DNA from: Zygaena filipendulae
Lineage: Eukaryota > Arthropoda > Insecta > Lepidoptera > Zygaenidae
Direction of reading: 5' to 3'
Assembly: GCA_907165275.2 (NCBI GenBank)
Contig: CAJRBF020000009.1
Span: 1 to 64,000, forward strand
DNA: 64,000 nucleotides
This document shows, piece by piece, positions 51,151 to 61,832 of the stretch; the stretch's first letter is position 1; each line of letters begins with the position of its first letter. The notes under the pieces were generated by a model that searched no databases, had not been told where the DNA came from, and was given only the letters and a program-made list of their open reading frames with translations. The translations under genes were made by a program, and so were the position numbers.

Positions 51151-51850
51151 CGAAAATTTGACCACGTGAGCACATAGATATGACGAAAACATGAAGTTTG
51201 AGTACCAACACGATGGGTCTGTAACTTGTAGTTTCCGAGATATTGGCTATCGAAAATTTGACCACGTGATCACATAGATATGACGAAAACATGAAGTTTG
51301 AGTACCAACACGATGGGTCTGTAACTTGTAGTTTCCGAGATATTGGCTATCGAAAATTTGACCACGTGATCACATAGATATGACGAAAACATGAAGTTTG
51401 AGTACCAACACGATGGGTCTGTAACTTGTAGTTTCCGAGATATTGGCTATCGAAAATTTGACCACGTGATCACATAGATATCACGAAAACATGAAGTTTG
51501 AGTACCAACACGATGGGTCTGTAACTTGTAGTTTCCGAGATATTGGCTATCGAAAATTTGACCACGTGATCACATAGATATCACGAAAACATGAAGTTTG
51601 AGTACCAACACGATGGGTCTGTAACTTGTAGTTTCCGAGATATTGGCTATCGAATATTTGATCACGTGATCACATAGATATGACGAAAACATGAAGTTTG
51701 AGTACCAACACGATGGGTCTGTAACTTGTAGTTTCCGAGATATAGCCTATCGAATATTTGATCACGTGATCACATAGATATGACGAAAACATGAAGTTTG
51801 AGTACCAACACGATGGGTCTGTAACTTGTAGTTCCGAGATATAAGCTTTA
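51151..51850 (+). repeat. Seven-copy minisatellite, period exactly 100 bp
   Basis: Units start with CGAAAATTTGACCACGTG at 51151, 51251, 51351, 51451, 51551, 51651 and 51751. Each contains a CACGTG hexamer, GACGAAAACATGAAGTTTGA and GTAACTTGTAGTTTCCGAGA. Copies differ by few substitutions. The last two read GATCACGTGATC, making a longer palindrome. A partial unit (CATCACGTGGTCACATAAG) follows at about 51880. TACAGGGTGTAACGGAAGGT just upstream (51072) looks like a transposon end. Confidence 0.92.
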
Positions 51851-51890
51851 CAAAAAAAAATTGAAGGTATGAAAAAATTGCATCACGTGG

Positions 51891-52569
51891 TCACATAAGA
51901 CACAATAAAAATATTCTTTTCATTGCATCGGAGAATTTGGATAAACGCTGAATTTTATCACCCCGGGCCGTGGTGAGTTACAACCTTTCGAAAATATGGT
52001 CTCTCTCTTTTACTCATCGTGAAAACAAGAAAGAGATAGCAAGAATTTATTCAACACAAAAATGTAAAAATACTTGTACCCGTAAGTTACACCTCAGAAC
52101 CAAAACGTCTTTTCCAACTTTCCACAAGTTATTTATATTCGCTTCGGCTACTAATAGGTACCTACTACCTACTACATCAGTAATAGGTATATTTTCAAAT
52201 ACAATTCTAAATTATCTTGTTAGGTAAAATTGTCAAAACTCACGGCTCAACGCCGCGCCACCTTGTGATCTTTTTGGAATTCACTACAAACTACTGCATT
52301 CGGGGGACTTGTCAGTCTACAGCCAAACTACAGCTGTTTATAGACCGGGCCGCCATTTTCGTACACTTATAGTGTATTCGTTCTCTCACACAAGCAAAGG
52401 TTCGACCGAAATTTAATTCATTTTGAAATGATTGTAATTATGTTATTTCTTCACTATATGCAAAGATTTTGGGCTGTGCGTTATCGTAACAAGTAGTAGT
52501 ATTTTATTAAATGAAGTCTAATAAATAAAAACAGGCGGAATGCCTTTAATATAGCTACGGCAGTTTGTA
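51891..52569. other. Unassigned DNA after the minisatellite
   Basis: No supported gene. An 85-codon open frame (51970-52227) has no domain. ACCTACTACCTACTACAT-type repeats near 52160. Confidence 0.4.
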
Positions 52570-52770
52570 TGAAAACTAGACCTTTAGACCCACCTTAAGT
52601 TAAGTTAGAAATTGCTTAATTCTGTATAATGATATCCTATTTCTGCATAAGATTGGAAGAGCGGTGACTCCCAACACGGGCGCAAGCCTACTGGGAGCTC
52701 CTGCCACTAGTTTTTAAGCAACCATGTAAGAACAAATAAATAAATAAAAAAAAAAAAAAAAAAAAAAAAC
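52570..52770 (+). mobile_element. 3' end of a retroposon with a 26-29-nt A tail
   Basis: CTAGTTTTTAAGCAACC...AACAAATAAATAAATA then an uninterrupted A run to 52769. A tail of this type with an AATAAA signal just upstream indicates LINE- or SINE-mediated retroposition. No coding sequence kept. Confidence 0.6.
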
Positions 52771-52773
52771 TTT

Positions 52774-52859
52774 CTACTAATATTATAAATGTGAAAGTGT
52801 GGATGTTTGGACATCCAAATATCCAAACATCCACACTTTCAAATTTATAATATTAGTAG
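52774..52859. repeat. Near-perfect palindrome with 38-bp arms made of Helitron 5' ends
   Basis: Arm 52774-52811 (CTACTAATATTATAAATGTG...) and arm 52822-52859 are inverted copies with one mismatch, separated by 10 nt. Each arm is a Helitron-type 5' terminus, so two termini lie head to head, directly after an A tail. Confidence 0.85.
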
Positions 52860-55080
52860 GATTGTGCGTATATAATATGACATCAATCGACTACTTTTAA
52901 ACGAATTAAACTATTCTCTTTCGATTTCGATTCAAATGCCCATATTGTTCATAAAATCACAAAATCACTCTCTTATATCCTAACGTTGTTTTTAGCATTT
53001 ACACTTTTTCAGTTAAATGTTTTCGGACAGACAGACAGCTACAAAGGTTTTGACGTTAGATCTGATTAAGGTATCAAATTAACTAATAAATAATCGAAAA
53101 TGTGATGGTTATCTACTGAAAGGTTCTAAAATCATAAACAGAAGTTTTAGTTATTTTCGTCCGTGGATCGTAGCTCCAGCGTAGCAGCGTAGACAAGGCT
53201 GCTACGAGGTACGACCGCGCGTTACAACTGTAGAAATTAAAACTTATAATACTATTCCCAACGGTTTAGACGCACTATTTATACTTTTATATCTTTTGTT
53301 GATCATGTAACTCCTTAACTTTTTGCCTGATTAATTATATACCGAAAGTCACGCGGATGGATTGTTATTATCGGGGTATCTACGACGCGTCTACACTGCT
53401 ACGTTAGTGCTACGAGCAACATTTTTATTTCGTAGAAAATCTAAGATCGATTCAATCAAGTAGGCTGATTATTTAAACTAAATAAAGACTGAGTGATACC
53501 GAAAAATACTTTATTTATTTACTGTTATTTGCAAGCACTGAGACGGGTTTTCCCAAAGATTAACCTGTATGGGAGTAAAAGAAATGAGACGATCGTAATT
53601 TTTGTGATTTAATCTCACTCGAAGGATTGAACGATTAAAAAACTAAATTTCGGATTGATGAATAAAACTCAGCATACAGAAAACTTCTTCTTTGTACTCC
53701 GTTACGAAGAATTCCTAAAAGAATTCTAAAGTTTAGGCTAAGAGAACCACAGAGAACAGTCAGTGACAATAATACAAGTTTGAAAGTGGCTTAAAGTTAT
53801 TTAAAATAGGATTTTAAAGCGGAGGCATGAATAAAGTTCATTAGCGGGGCGGAGACAGCTCTTAATACGAGTCACTCGCGCCCGCAGGGTAGGATTATTT
53901 CGTCTCCAAACTGCTGCGTAGAGTCGAAATTAAAATAAGTTCTAGCGGTTACACCGCGCGCTCACAAACGAGTATAATACCTACCTAAGTAATTAAATAT
54001 AAATAATATTGAATATAAAAATTGCGTACACAAAAATTGCTACAAATTACATAAAAATGCTATTACGATACTTTCCATAACCAAAACAGTTTCTTTTTTT
54101 CTCTTAAAGGCAAAGTAACTAATATAGGTAAGAAACCTCAAAACTGTCGCTAATTAACTGACATAAAATGTTTATGTCCTCATTTCTAAGATGATCCTAC
54201 GCTCACTTGTAGGTTGTGAGTACTTGTAAACTCGCAATGTAGAATCTAATTTTTTTTTTCATATTAAAATTAGTTTATTTGCAAGATAAAATAAGTGTCA
54301 AGCTGTGTGCTCCGTTAACGATTATGGTCTTATTTTGCTATCTTATCTAAAGTCGATCAAAGACACCAACTTTTTAGTCGATTAAAAAATAAACTACTTA
54401 TATTGATTCCAAGCCTTCTATTTAAGAAGTTTGTGTATTTTAGGTCTAAATAAGCATGCAGCTATATTTAAATGTAGTGTATATCGGTGTACCTAATCCA
54501 TACCTACTCATTTTATAAATGTACTAAACTGATCATCATGAAATTTTGCATACCGATTGCTAAAGTTTTAAGAACATTTTCTAGTTGAAATACAACATGC
54601 ATAGAGTTTTAATAAGAACTTATATTATTACAATGTGACACACAATAGTTATCTAGTAGCTCAGTTTTTATTTTGTTTTGTTTTAGTAAAATTTGTCACT
54701 CACTGATAAAAAAACCTGAATACAAATATATACATATATGTTATCAAATAGTTTTTTTTTTCCATCTAGAAGAGAAAGTGACTTTCAATATTATTATAAT
54801 ATTTATAAAAATAATGAAAACGTTCAATTATTATTTTTTAATATAACTTACAACTTTTGTTTGAAATTTCACCGAATCAGATTGCAAGAGAGACACAGCT
54901 GTTACATTATTTCAAAGACCTATTTCAGAATCAGAAAAATTCATTTCAAAAACCAAATTCATAAAAGAGAACCGCTTGTGGTATTCAAGGATTTATTGAA
55001 TAAAGTTGACGAGCTATTTCATCTAAGCGTATATTAGCGTGTCGTCTGTAAAAATTAAAAAAAATAAAAATATATATATA
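52860..55080. other. Unassigned AT-rich DNA
   Basis: No gene supported. GTAGCAGCGTAGACAAGGCT (about 53180) and GACGCGTCTACACTGCTACG (about 53390) may be the ends of a decayed element. A 99-codon ORF at 54738-55037 is Phe/Tyr/Asn-biased and not credible. Confidence 0.4.
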
Positions 55081-55610
55081 TGTCGGAGATAGTTCTGTTT
55101 TCATTGTTTAATAATACCTATCCACCCTCGGATTGACAAATCAAGTTGGCACTTGTTTTGATGTAACCTTTGTTTGTGAAACTGTACTGTTTATTTAATA
55201 TCAGATGTTATAGTTTAATAATTGTAAACACGTGGCGGGTAGTATCCGCCATTGGACAGAGTTGTTGTGGAGGGAGTGCGCGGTGGGGACAGTCACTATA
55301 AAGTAGCGCGCACTCCTCTGTGCAAGCAGTCGATCTTTGGATACGACTCATAGAGCACTCGCTCCCGACAAAACTGTCGGTTTACTTAATTACTGCCGGT
55401 TCACTTAATTACCGTAATCTTAACTATATGCCTCCCTTTGTTTATTGTAAATTATAAAATAAAGATCCATTGTGTTGATTCGTAAATCACTTTCTTATTA
55501 TCCCCTTAGAATGGCATTCCCTCATCCTGACCCTTAACTACTGATCTCCTGACTAGTTATTGACCGCTCTCTTTGCGCCCATACACCCCGCTTGCTTGCC
55601 CGCTGCGACA
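55081..55610 (+). repeat. 5' LTR of element F
   Basis: 530 bp, identical by eye to 59645-60174. TATA-like box near 55295 and polyadenylation signal near 55461. Confidence 0.92.
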
Positions 55611-55625
55611 TCAGAAGTGGGATTA
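55611..55625 (+). promoter_or_regulatory. Primer-site-like segment of element F
   Basis: TCAGAAGTGGGATTA follows the 5' LTR directly. Element E has TCAGAATTGGGATTG at the same place. Shared position implies a primer-binding function, but I cannot match it to a tRNA. Confidence 0.45.
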
Positions 55626-55745
55626 CCACTGTCTTTACGGGATTACCACTGTCTTTACGGGATTACCACTGTCTTTACGGGATTACCACTGTCTTTACGG
55701 GATTACCACTGTCTTTACGGGATTACCACTGTCTTTATGGGATAC
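55619..55745 (+). repeat. 20-bp minisatellite (about six units) at the start of element F interior
   Basis: GGGATTACCACTGTCTTTAC repeated head to tail, then degenerate variants (GGGATACCATTGTCTTTAT) and a 15-bp set (ACCTATGTGTGATTT, four units around 55857-55915) to about 56200. The open frames across it are artefacts of the repeat. Confidence 0.9.
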
Positions 55746-58700
55746 CATTGTCTTTATGGGATTGCCTTTGTTTGGTTATTTACCTCTGTGTGATTACCTA
55801 TATGGGATTATTCTTTGTGTGACTATGTGACAATTACCATTGCCTATTTGGGAATACCTATGTGTGATTTACCTATGTGTGATTTACCTATGTGTGATTT
55901 ACCTATGTGTGATCATAGCCTATATGGGATTTACCTATGTGTGATTGTGAATTGCCTTTGTGTAATAGTCTATCTGGGATTACCATTGCCTATGTCTATA
56001 TGGGATTACAAATACCATTCTCTCTGTGGATTCGCCTATATGGGATCCCTATCTAAGATCTGTTTACGACCATCCTTTATTTACCAATAAATAGTATCAT
56101 CGTCTTTGTGGGTTATCATAGCCTATGTGGGATTATCATCGCTTATGTTAGGATAGTTTATGTGCGATTGCCTATGTATGATTTTCCCATTTGAGATTGC
56201 TCTTTCTGCCGATGAGATTCATACGTTCATTTTCTGTCTATTAAATGTTTCAGATGGACTTTAACGACGTTGCAGTAAGCTCTTTCTACTCAAGTGTTTA
56301 GATTGCAGGAGCTGCGCTATTACTGCAGGCTGGTTACGCACGTCGTCAAGTTCTATCACGACAGTCGACGTCGTTGCTGTCAACACCACTACGCTGCATG
56401 CACAGATCTGAATGTGACTGTGGTGACCATGCTGCAATTGAGTTTGGTGATAGGCTCGTGATACCATCGCCTATATCTCTCGGTTGTGTTGATCAAAGAA
56501 CGTGATTTCATTTCAAAGGTTTCGATACCTTTGTCCATAAAGTGTTTTCGTACCTATTGTATTTCGTGATGGGATGCACACTGCGTTCCTTATATTGTGT
56601 TGCTACTTATCTGTCCGATCATTAGCAAATCCGCAATGATTACCTACTACTGGTTAAGCTAGTCGCTGGAATTGAGTTCTATTCGTTATCAGTTGTCGAT
56701 TCCCAATTCTATATTTGAGACTTAACCGATTATGCATGTAAAGTGAATCACCGTACACTGTACAGTACTAGTAAATGAGAGTTGTCTGAATTCGAAGACT
56801 CGGTTATGTGGTTCGATCCATTAAGTGGTAGTAAAAATCTTATTTAACTCGATCTAATAGAATTTGAATTGATTTCGAAGGTTTCGATACTTTCGTCTAT
56901 TATGCCATGTGACTACTTAGTTAATGTGTTTTGTAAAGTAATGGGTACCGAATACTGATTCGTTCTTTTAAATATTGTCTCACGTTTATGTAACGCTCTG
57001 AGAAAATCAGTTATCTACTAAAATAATGGGTAATAATTTGTTATTTTAAATATTGTCTCTCGTTGTTACTACTGGTTTTATAACCACGGTGTTGAAATAT
57101 TGTGAGTTTAAAATTTTTCTTTGTGTAAGAAATAATAACAAAATTATAATATCTACCCACATACCGATTGTCAATGAAGTTTTAATACTCGTAAATGTGT
57201 GTGATATTTTGTAGGGTAGTTGTAGCTTTTCACTACTGCTTTGCATATTTAGTTCGATTCTAAAAATGTGAAATAGATCATTCGTGACGTTATTGGAGTT
57301 CTTTGTCAGAATGAATGAACGTTATCATTGGTTTCACTGTCAGATATGTTTTTGTGGTTAGGTACGTGGAGGACGTGGTATGTCAGTAATGCCTTAAGTT
57401 TAGCAGGTTAACATCGAAAAGATCACGTGCTACCACTGTATATCGCCTCTCGCTGCTCAACTACGTCTGGTGTTACGAATGGGAGTCACCTGGAGTCAAC
57501 TTTCGAGTGGTCGTTTATCCGCACCTGCGGAGTAAGATCTGTACTCTGTACCTGTATTGGTTTACTACAGCTATTTGGTGAGATGCTTTCATTTTGTTCG
57601 ACTGTGGGGCTGATTATTCAATTCAATTTCTTTGTGTTTTTGGCAATACGTATTTCGCATATCCAGTGTTGTTCAAACTGATCGTGACTTAATATATTGT
57701 CAATTTTGACTTTATGCGGGTTGTTGCTTGTGGTTTTGGACGGATTTTGTCGACTATGCCGACACTATCGTGCTTTCGCATAATCATCTGTACTCGCCGA
57801 TAATGTAGTGGAGCCGTAAGAATTTTTATAAAGACAAAATTATAATTTGTGATCTACCCACGTACCGATCGTCATCAATAAAAGTTTTAACAGTCGTGAA
57901 TTATTCATGTGTGACATTCAGGCAGTAATTAGGAGTTTTTGGTTAGCTGTGTCCTAAGGTGAGATTAGTGTTCTGGCTTTCTCAAGGTGGTTAGTGAAAG
58001 TGAGGATGGCGTGTTGGCTAGTAATAATTAAAAGTTATCCTTGTGATTATAGCGCACGAGGACGTGTGCATTGTCAGTATGGCCGTGTCGGCGTGAAGGT
58101 AGTTTCATTAAAAATAATGTTTTCCCGCCGACTAATAGCGATTGTAGTTCGTTCGTTCCCCTGCTACCGTCTACTGTCCAATTCGTCTCTGTTATAACTT
58201 GATTTAGGCGTGAGTGTTCGTTAGCAAAGGTATTCTTAATTCGGCTTAAGTTCAGTGTGGTTTTAATGTCGTGACAATCTAGGGTAGCTACAGTTATTGT
58301 GTGAAAGTACCTGTGGATATAACAAAGCTCATTATGATAAAGTTTGTTATGATTTTCAAGTTAGTAACTCGGTACCTAAATAAGACCTTCCTTTATGGCC
58401 CTCAGCAATTCCTAAAAGGGTAGTTCTATTTCATGGTTTTCGAAGACGTATCGTATGCAGATATGACTTCAAGTCTCTTCTTCTCTCACTTCGACGTTTG
58501 CAAAACTGGGTCTGTTACTCTTGCTAACAGCCAACAAAAGATGACAAGCCTATAACTGCAAATGCGTATGCTAGTAAATTAGCGTTCTCTTTAACTTTTA
58601 AATGAGTAGCTTGAGTGTTGAAAAAAAATTTCAGACTCCTACTGTATGGTACTGATTCACGTTCCTAAATTAGGTTCTTTTGCCCATGGTCTAGCATTTT

Positions 58701-59023
58701 ACTGCAAAATGCCTGATAGTCAGACTTCTAGACGAATTGTCTCGTCTCAGGTTAAGTAGAATTAAGGTCTACAATTAGAATTGGTGATAACATTATAATT
58801 GGCATATTACATTTCGACTGATGCGAAATAATAGTATTGATTGTTTTAAATCGTCTATTATGTTTAGCAGGTCAACACCAAAAAAAGTGCTCCTGTCTGC
58901 TGTCGCTGTGAAGAGTCTGGGCCTATCGCCCCTCACTACCAACTGTATCTAGCAGATAGCCGGGCGATCCAGTGGAGCGGCCGGGAGTCTATCATCGAGC
59001 TGCCATTCAAGTTGCTGCTAAGC
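55746..59023 (+). other. Interior of element F: repeated modules, no ORF
   Basis: Related pairs inside: GGTTTCGATACCTTTGTCCAT (about 56519) and GGTTTCGATACTTTCGTCTA (about 56879); ATCTACCCACATACCGAT (57150) and ATCTACCCACGTACCGAT (57851); TTTAGCAGGTTAACATCGAAAAG (57397) and TTTAGCAGGTCAACACCAAAA (58862); and GAGGACGTG...GTCAGT blocks at 57369, 58058 and 59608. The interior is therefore built of duplicated modules. Confidence 0.7.
58085..58205 (+). repeat. Partial E-type LTR inside element F
   Basis: TGTCGGCGTGAAGGTAGTTTC...CCCGCCGAC...GTTCGTTCGTTCC...AACTTGAT matches the first about 125 bp of the element E LTR (minus strand of 45429 downwards). It is preceded by the same GACGTG...GTCAGTATGGCCG block that precedes the E LTR. 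Confidence 0.75.
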
Positions 59024-59412
59024 GGGTTGTCTATCTTGACGCCTGTATTACTGGTTGTCTATCTTGACAGCTGTATTACTGGTTGTCTATCTTGACGCCT
59101 GTATTACTGGTTGTCTATCTTGATGCCTGTATTACTGGTTGTCTATCTTGACGCCTGTATTACTGGTTGTCTATCTTGACGCCTGTATTACTGGTTGTCT
59201 ATCTTGACGCCTGTATTACTGGTTGTCTATCTCCTTAGTTGCTGGTTGTCTATCTTGACGCCTTAGTTGCTGGTTGTCTATCTTGACGCCTTAGTTGCTG
59301 GTTGTCTATCTTGACGCCTTAGTTGCTGGTTGTCTATCTTGACGCCTTAGTTGCTGGTTGTCTATCTTGACGCCTTAGGTTGCTGGTTGTCTATCTTGAC
59401 GCATTAGTTGCG
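59024..59412 (+). repeat. 28-bp minisatellite in element F (about 14 units, two subtypes)
   Basis: GGTTGTCTATCTTGACGCCT followed by GTATTACT in the first half and by TAGTTGCT in the second half. Period 28 bp, one shortened unit at the switch (about 59220-59240). Confidence 0.92.
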
Positions 59413-59644
59413 GGTTATCTGTTTTGTCGAATATTAAGTTATGCGTTATCTATTTTCCACGATTATGTAGTTTGTTTATTTTGACACTTTGTCCTTTATT
59501 GTAATTTGAACAAACCGATACCTTAAGATTTTTTTGGATGATTGAATTTACTTTGTCTGGTTTGTCAGAAGGGCCGAACGGTATTTATCCGGTTACGATT
59601 TGTTGCAGGACTACACGAGGACGTGTAATTGTCAGTTCTGGCCG

Positions 59645-60174
59645 TGTCGGAGATAGTTCTGTTTTCATTGTTTAATAATACCTATCCACCCTCGGATTGA
59701 CAAATCAAGTTGGCACTTGTTTTGATGTAACCTTTGTTTGTGAAACTGTACTGTTTATTTAATATCAGATGTTATAGTTTAATAATTGTAAACACGTGGC
59801 GGGTAGTATCCGCCATTGGACAGAGTTGTTGTGGAGGGAGTGCGCGGTGGGGACAGTCACTATAAAGTAGCGCGCACTCCTCTGTGCAAGCAGTCGATCT
59901 TTGGATACGACTCATAGAGCACTCGCTCCCGACAAAACTGTCGGTTTACTTAATTACTGCCGGTTCACTTAATTACCGTAATCTTAACTATATGCCTCCC
60001 TTTGTTTATTGTAAATTATAAAATAAAGATCCATTGTGTTGATTCGTAAATCACTTTCTTATTATCCCCTTAGAATGGCATTCCCTCATCCTGACCCTTA
60101 ACTACTGATCTCCTGACTAGTTATTGACCGCTCTCTTTGCGCCCATACACCCCGCTTGCTTGCCCGCTGCGACA
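59645..60174 (+). repeat. 3' LTR of element F
   Basis: Identical by eye to 55081-55610 and followed by TATA. Confidence 0.92.
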
Positions 60175-60640
60175 TATATATATGGATAAAATGTTCATGG
60201 TTCACGGGTAAGATATATTTATTTCTTAACAAATATTGTAATAAACTATTAAATTTTAATACGTACATTACATACGTCTTCAGAAAGGTAAAAGATAATT
60301 TTTGACAATTGTTAAAACAAAGAAAAATGATTCGATATATTATCTAAGCTATACTCATGGTTTTTTAATTTTATTGTATTGTACTAACTTTTATCCCGGG
60401 CTTCGTTGGCGTTAATGTAGATTTTTTCAAACAATTTTCTACATAATATATAATTTATCTTATATACTTTCTATATCTTCTGGAATAAATTATATGTAAA
60501 TAATAATAATATATAAATAAATAAATAAATGTTCGTATACCATGGGGTACCCACCCGCTCTCTATCAACAGTCCTTTTCTGTACCCCTATATTTTTTATG
60601 TCATAGGGGCCAAACGGGCAGGTGGCACACCTGATGGTTA

Positions 60641-60760
60641 GACCTTATTTCCACTGACCGGCTCTTCGTGGGTGTCTCCATTTATAAGCGAGCGAAATGG
60701 ACATATACGTAATAAGACTGTCTGAATAAATGCGACTGGCCGCTTAGTGGAAATAAGTTC
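60641..60760. mobile_element. 120-bp MITE with TA target duplication
   Basis: The ends GACCTTATTTCCACT and (reverse complement) GAACTTATTTCCACT are inverted repeats with one mismatch. TA flanks both sides (60639-60640, 60761-60762). It interrupts an older repeat. The TA target suggests a Tc1/mariner-type source. Confidence 0.65.
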
Positions 60761-61319
60761 TAAGTGATTACCGCCGCCCGTGGACAACTGCAAACCATAG
60801 GGGATGCAGGTTCCTTGCCGACCTTTAAGAAAGGAGTTGACTTATTTTTTGAAGGTATATGCGAAATGTAATGATGATCGGTTCAGAAGTTAAAGTGTAG
60901 GAGTGGGAGCTTGTGATGTTGTAACGTCGTATAAACTGTAGGCGGTGTTAGTGGGATTCGTCGACCTATTTGAAATTTGTAATAAATTTACATACCTATC
61001 TAATTTACAAATTAGAATGCCAGATTACTGACGCCACAGAAAAACCATTTTGATTGGATATAAATAAAACTCATATAGATTTGTTCCATTACGCGAGAGA
61101 TACGTAAATAGCTCACATATACTTCCCTAGTGGGGAATAAAACCAAAAATTATCATCGGATTTTACTAAGTTCACGTAAGTAAAATAGGTCTACAAGGAG
61201 ATTCGTATAATATGGAAATATATTACGTACAGTGTTGTAAGCCGCCGGCTGAGGGAACACTACACTAACGTATTTGTTATGAACAAAGTAAATTGAATTT
61301 AGTAACAAATATAACGGTC

Positions 61320-61346
61320 GCGGGGGCGGGGGCGGGGGCGGGGGCG
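61320..61346 (+). other. G-quadruplex candidate
   Basis: Four G5 runs separated by single C residues (GGGGGCGGGGGCGGGGGC...). It meets the usual four-run G-quadruplex pattern on the plus strand and is very unlike the AT-rich surroundings. Confidence 0.7.
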
Positions 61347-61489
61347 CAGGGTTGCGTTCACAAGCGCGGGTACCTTGAGAACTAAACCCTCTAGCGGGCA
61401 CCGCTAACCAGCACAGCCTGTTTAGCCAAGTTGATAAGCTACAATCGTTAATGATAATTATTGGAATATGGACGTAAACCTAGTAAATG

Positions 61490-61676
61490 TGTTGAACGCG
61501 TGATATGGAACGTTCGGATTCACGTCACTATTATATAAAAAAAAAAGATCAATGGCCGTCTGCCTACTGTGCGCGTTCATATCTCTGTTCTGTATGTTTA
61601 ATATCGCCTCCGTTGTTACTCGTTATAATACTTAAATTACGTTTAAAACATTCGCTTTGGCTTTTTATTCCCATCA
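61490..61676 (+). repeat. Probable 5' LTR of element G
   Basis: 187 bp starting TGTTGAA, as copia-like LTRs often do, and ending CCCATCA immediately before the primer site. The left border is inferred from the TG alone. Confidence 0.5.
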
Positions 61677-61690
61677 GGTTATGGGCCCAG
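61677..61690 (+). promoter_or_regulatory. Primer-binding site of element G (initiator tRNA-Met half)
   Basis: GGTTATGGGCCCAG is complementary to the anticodon-loop region of insect initiator tRNA-Met, the internal tRNA fragment used as primer by Drosophila copia. It lies at the expected place after the LTR. Confidence 0.75.
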
Positions 61691-61832
61691 ACCCATCGTG
61701 TTAGTTTTGAGTAATTCTGTTAAGTCCGATTAACGAGCTAAGGCGCCGCGAAACGTGGTTTGTGATTTTTAGGTTAGCCATTTTTTAACTGGTACAAAGC
61801 TGAAATAGCTCCGAAGTGCATTAAAAATCACT

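Larger units (their letters stand above)
55081..60174 (+). mobile_element. Element F: large non-coding LTR retrotransposon (5094 bp)
   Basis: Direct repeats of 530 bp (55081-55610 and 59645-60174; TGTCGGAGAT...CTGCGACA), identical by eye, flanked by TATA (55077-55080, 60175-60178). The LTR has a TATA box (CACTATAAAGTAG, about 55295) and AATAAAG (about 55461). The 4034-bp interior has no gag or pol, only minisatellites and repeated modules related to element E, including a partial E-type LTR. It fits the LARD concept (large retrotransposon derivative). Fresh LTRs mean recent mobilisation in trans. Confidence 0.88.
60179..61489. other. DNA between elements F and G with repeat fragments
   Basis: AT-rich with an AATA/AAAT repeat (60500-60530). 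An old lepidopteran-type repeat (GGGGCCAAACGGGCAGGTGG ... ACCGCCGCCCGTGGAC ... TTGCCGACCTTTAAGAAAGG, about 60605-60840) is split by the MITE at 60641-60760. Also a G-rich tract (61320-61346). No supported gene. Confidence 0.5.

Noticed and set aside
54738..55037. 99-codon ORF before element F
   Set aside because: Phe/Tyr/Asn-rich composition typical of random AT-rich frames and no recognisable domain.
55560..56090. Overlapping ORFs with CLYGITTVF and CDLPM repeats
   Set aside because: Products of the 20-bp and 15-bp minisatellites. The same peptide repeats appear in three frames because 20 is not a multiple of 3.
59024..59412. CRISPR-like array
   Set aside because: Units are contiguous without spacers, and the DNA is eukaryotic. 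It is a minisatellite.
61153..61401. Polyproline ORF on the minus strand
   Set aside because: The proline run is the GGGGGC repeat read backwards, with no other protein-like feature.
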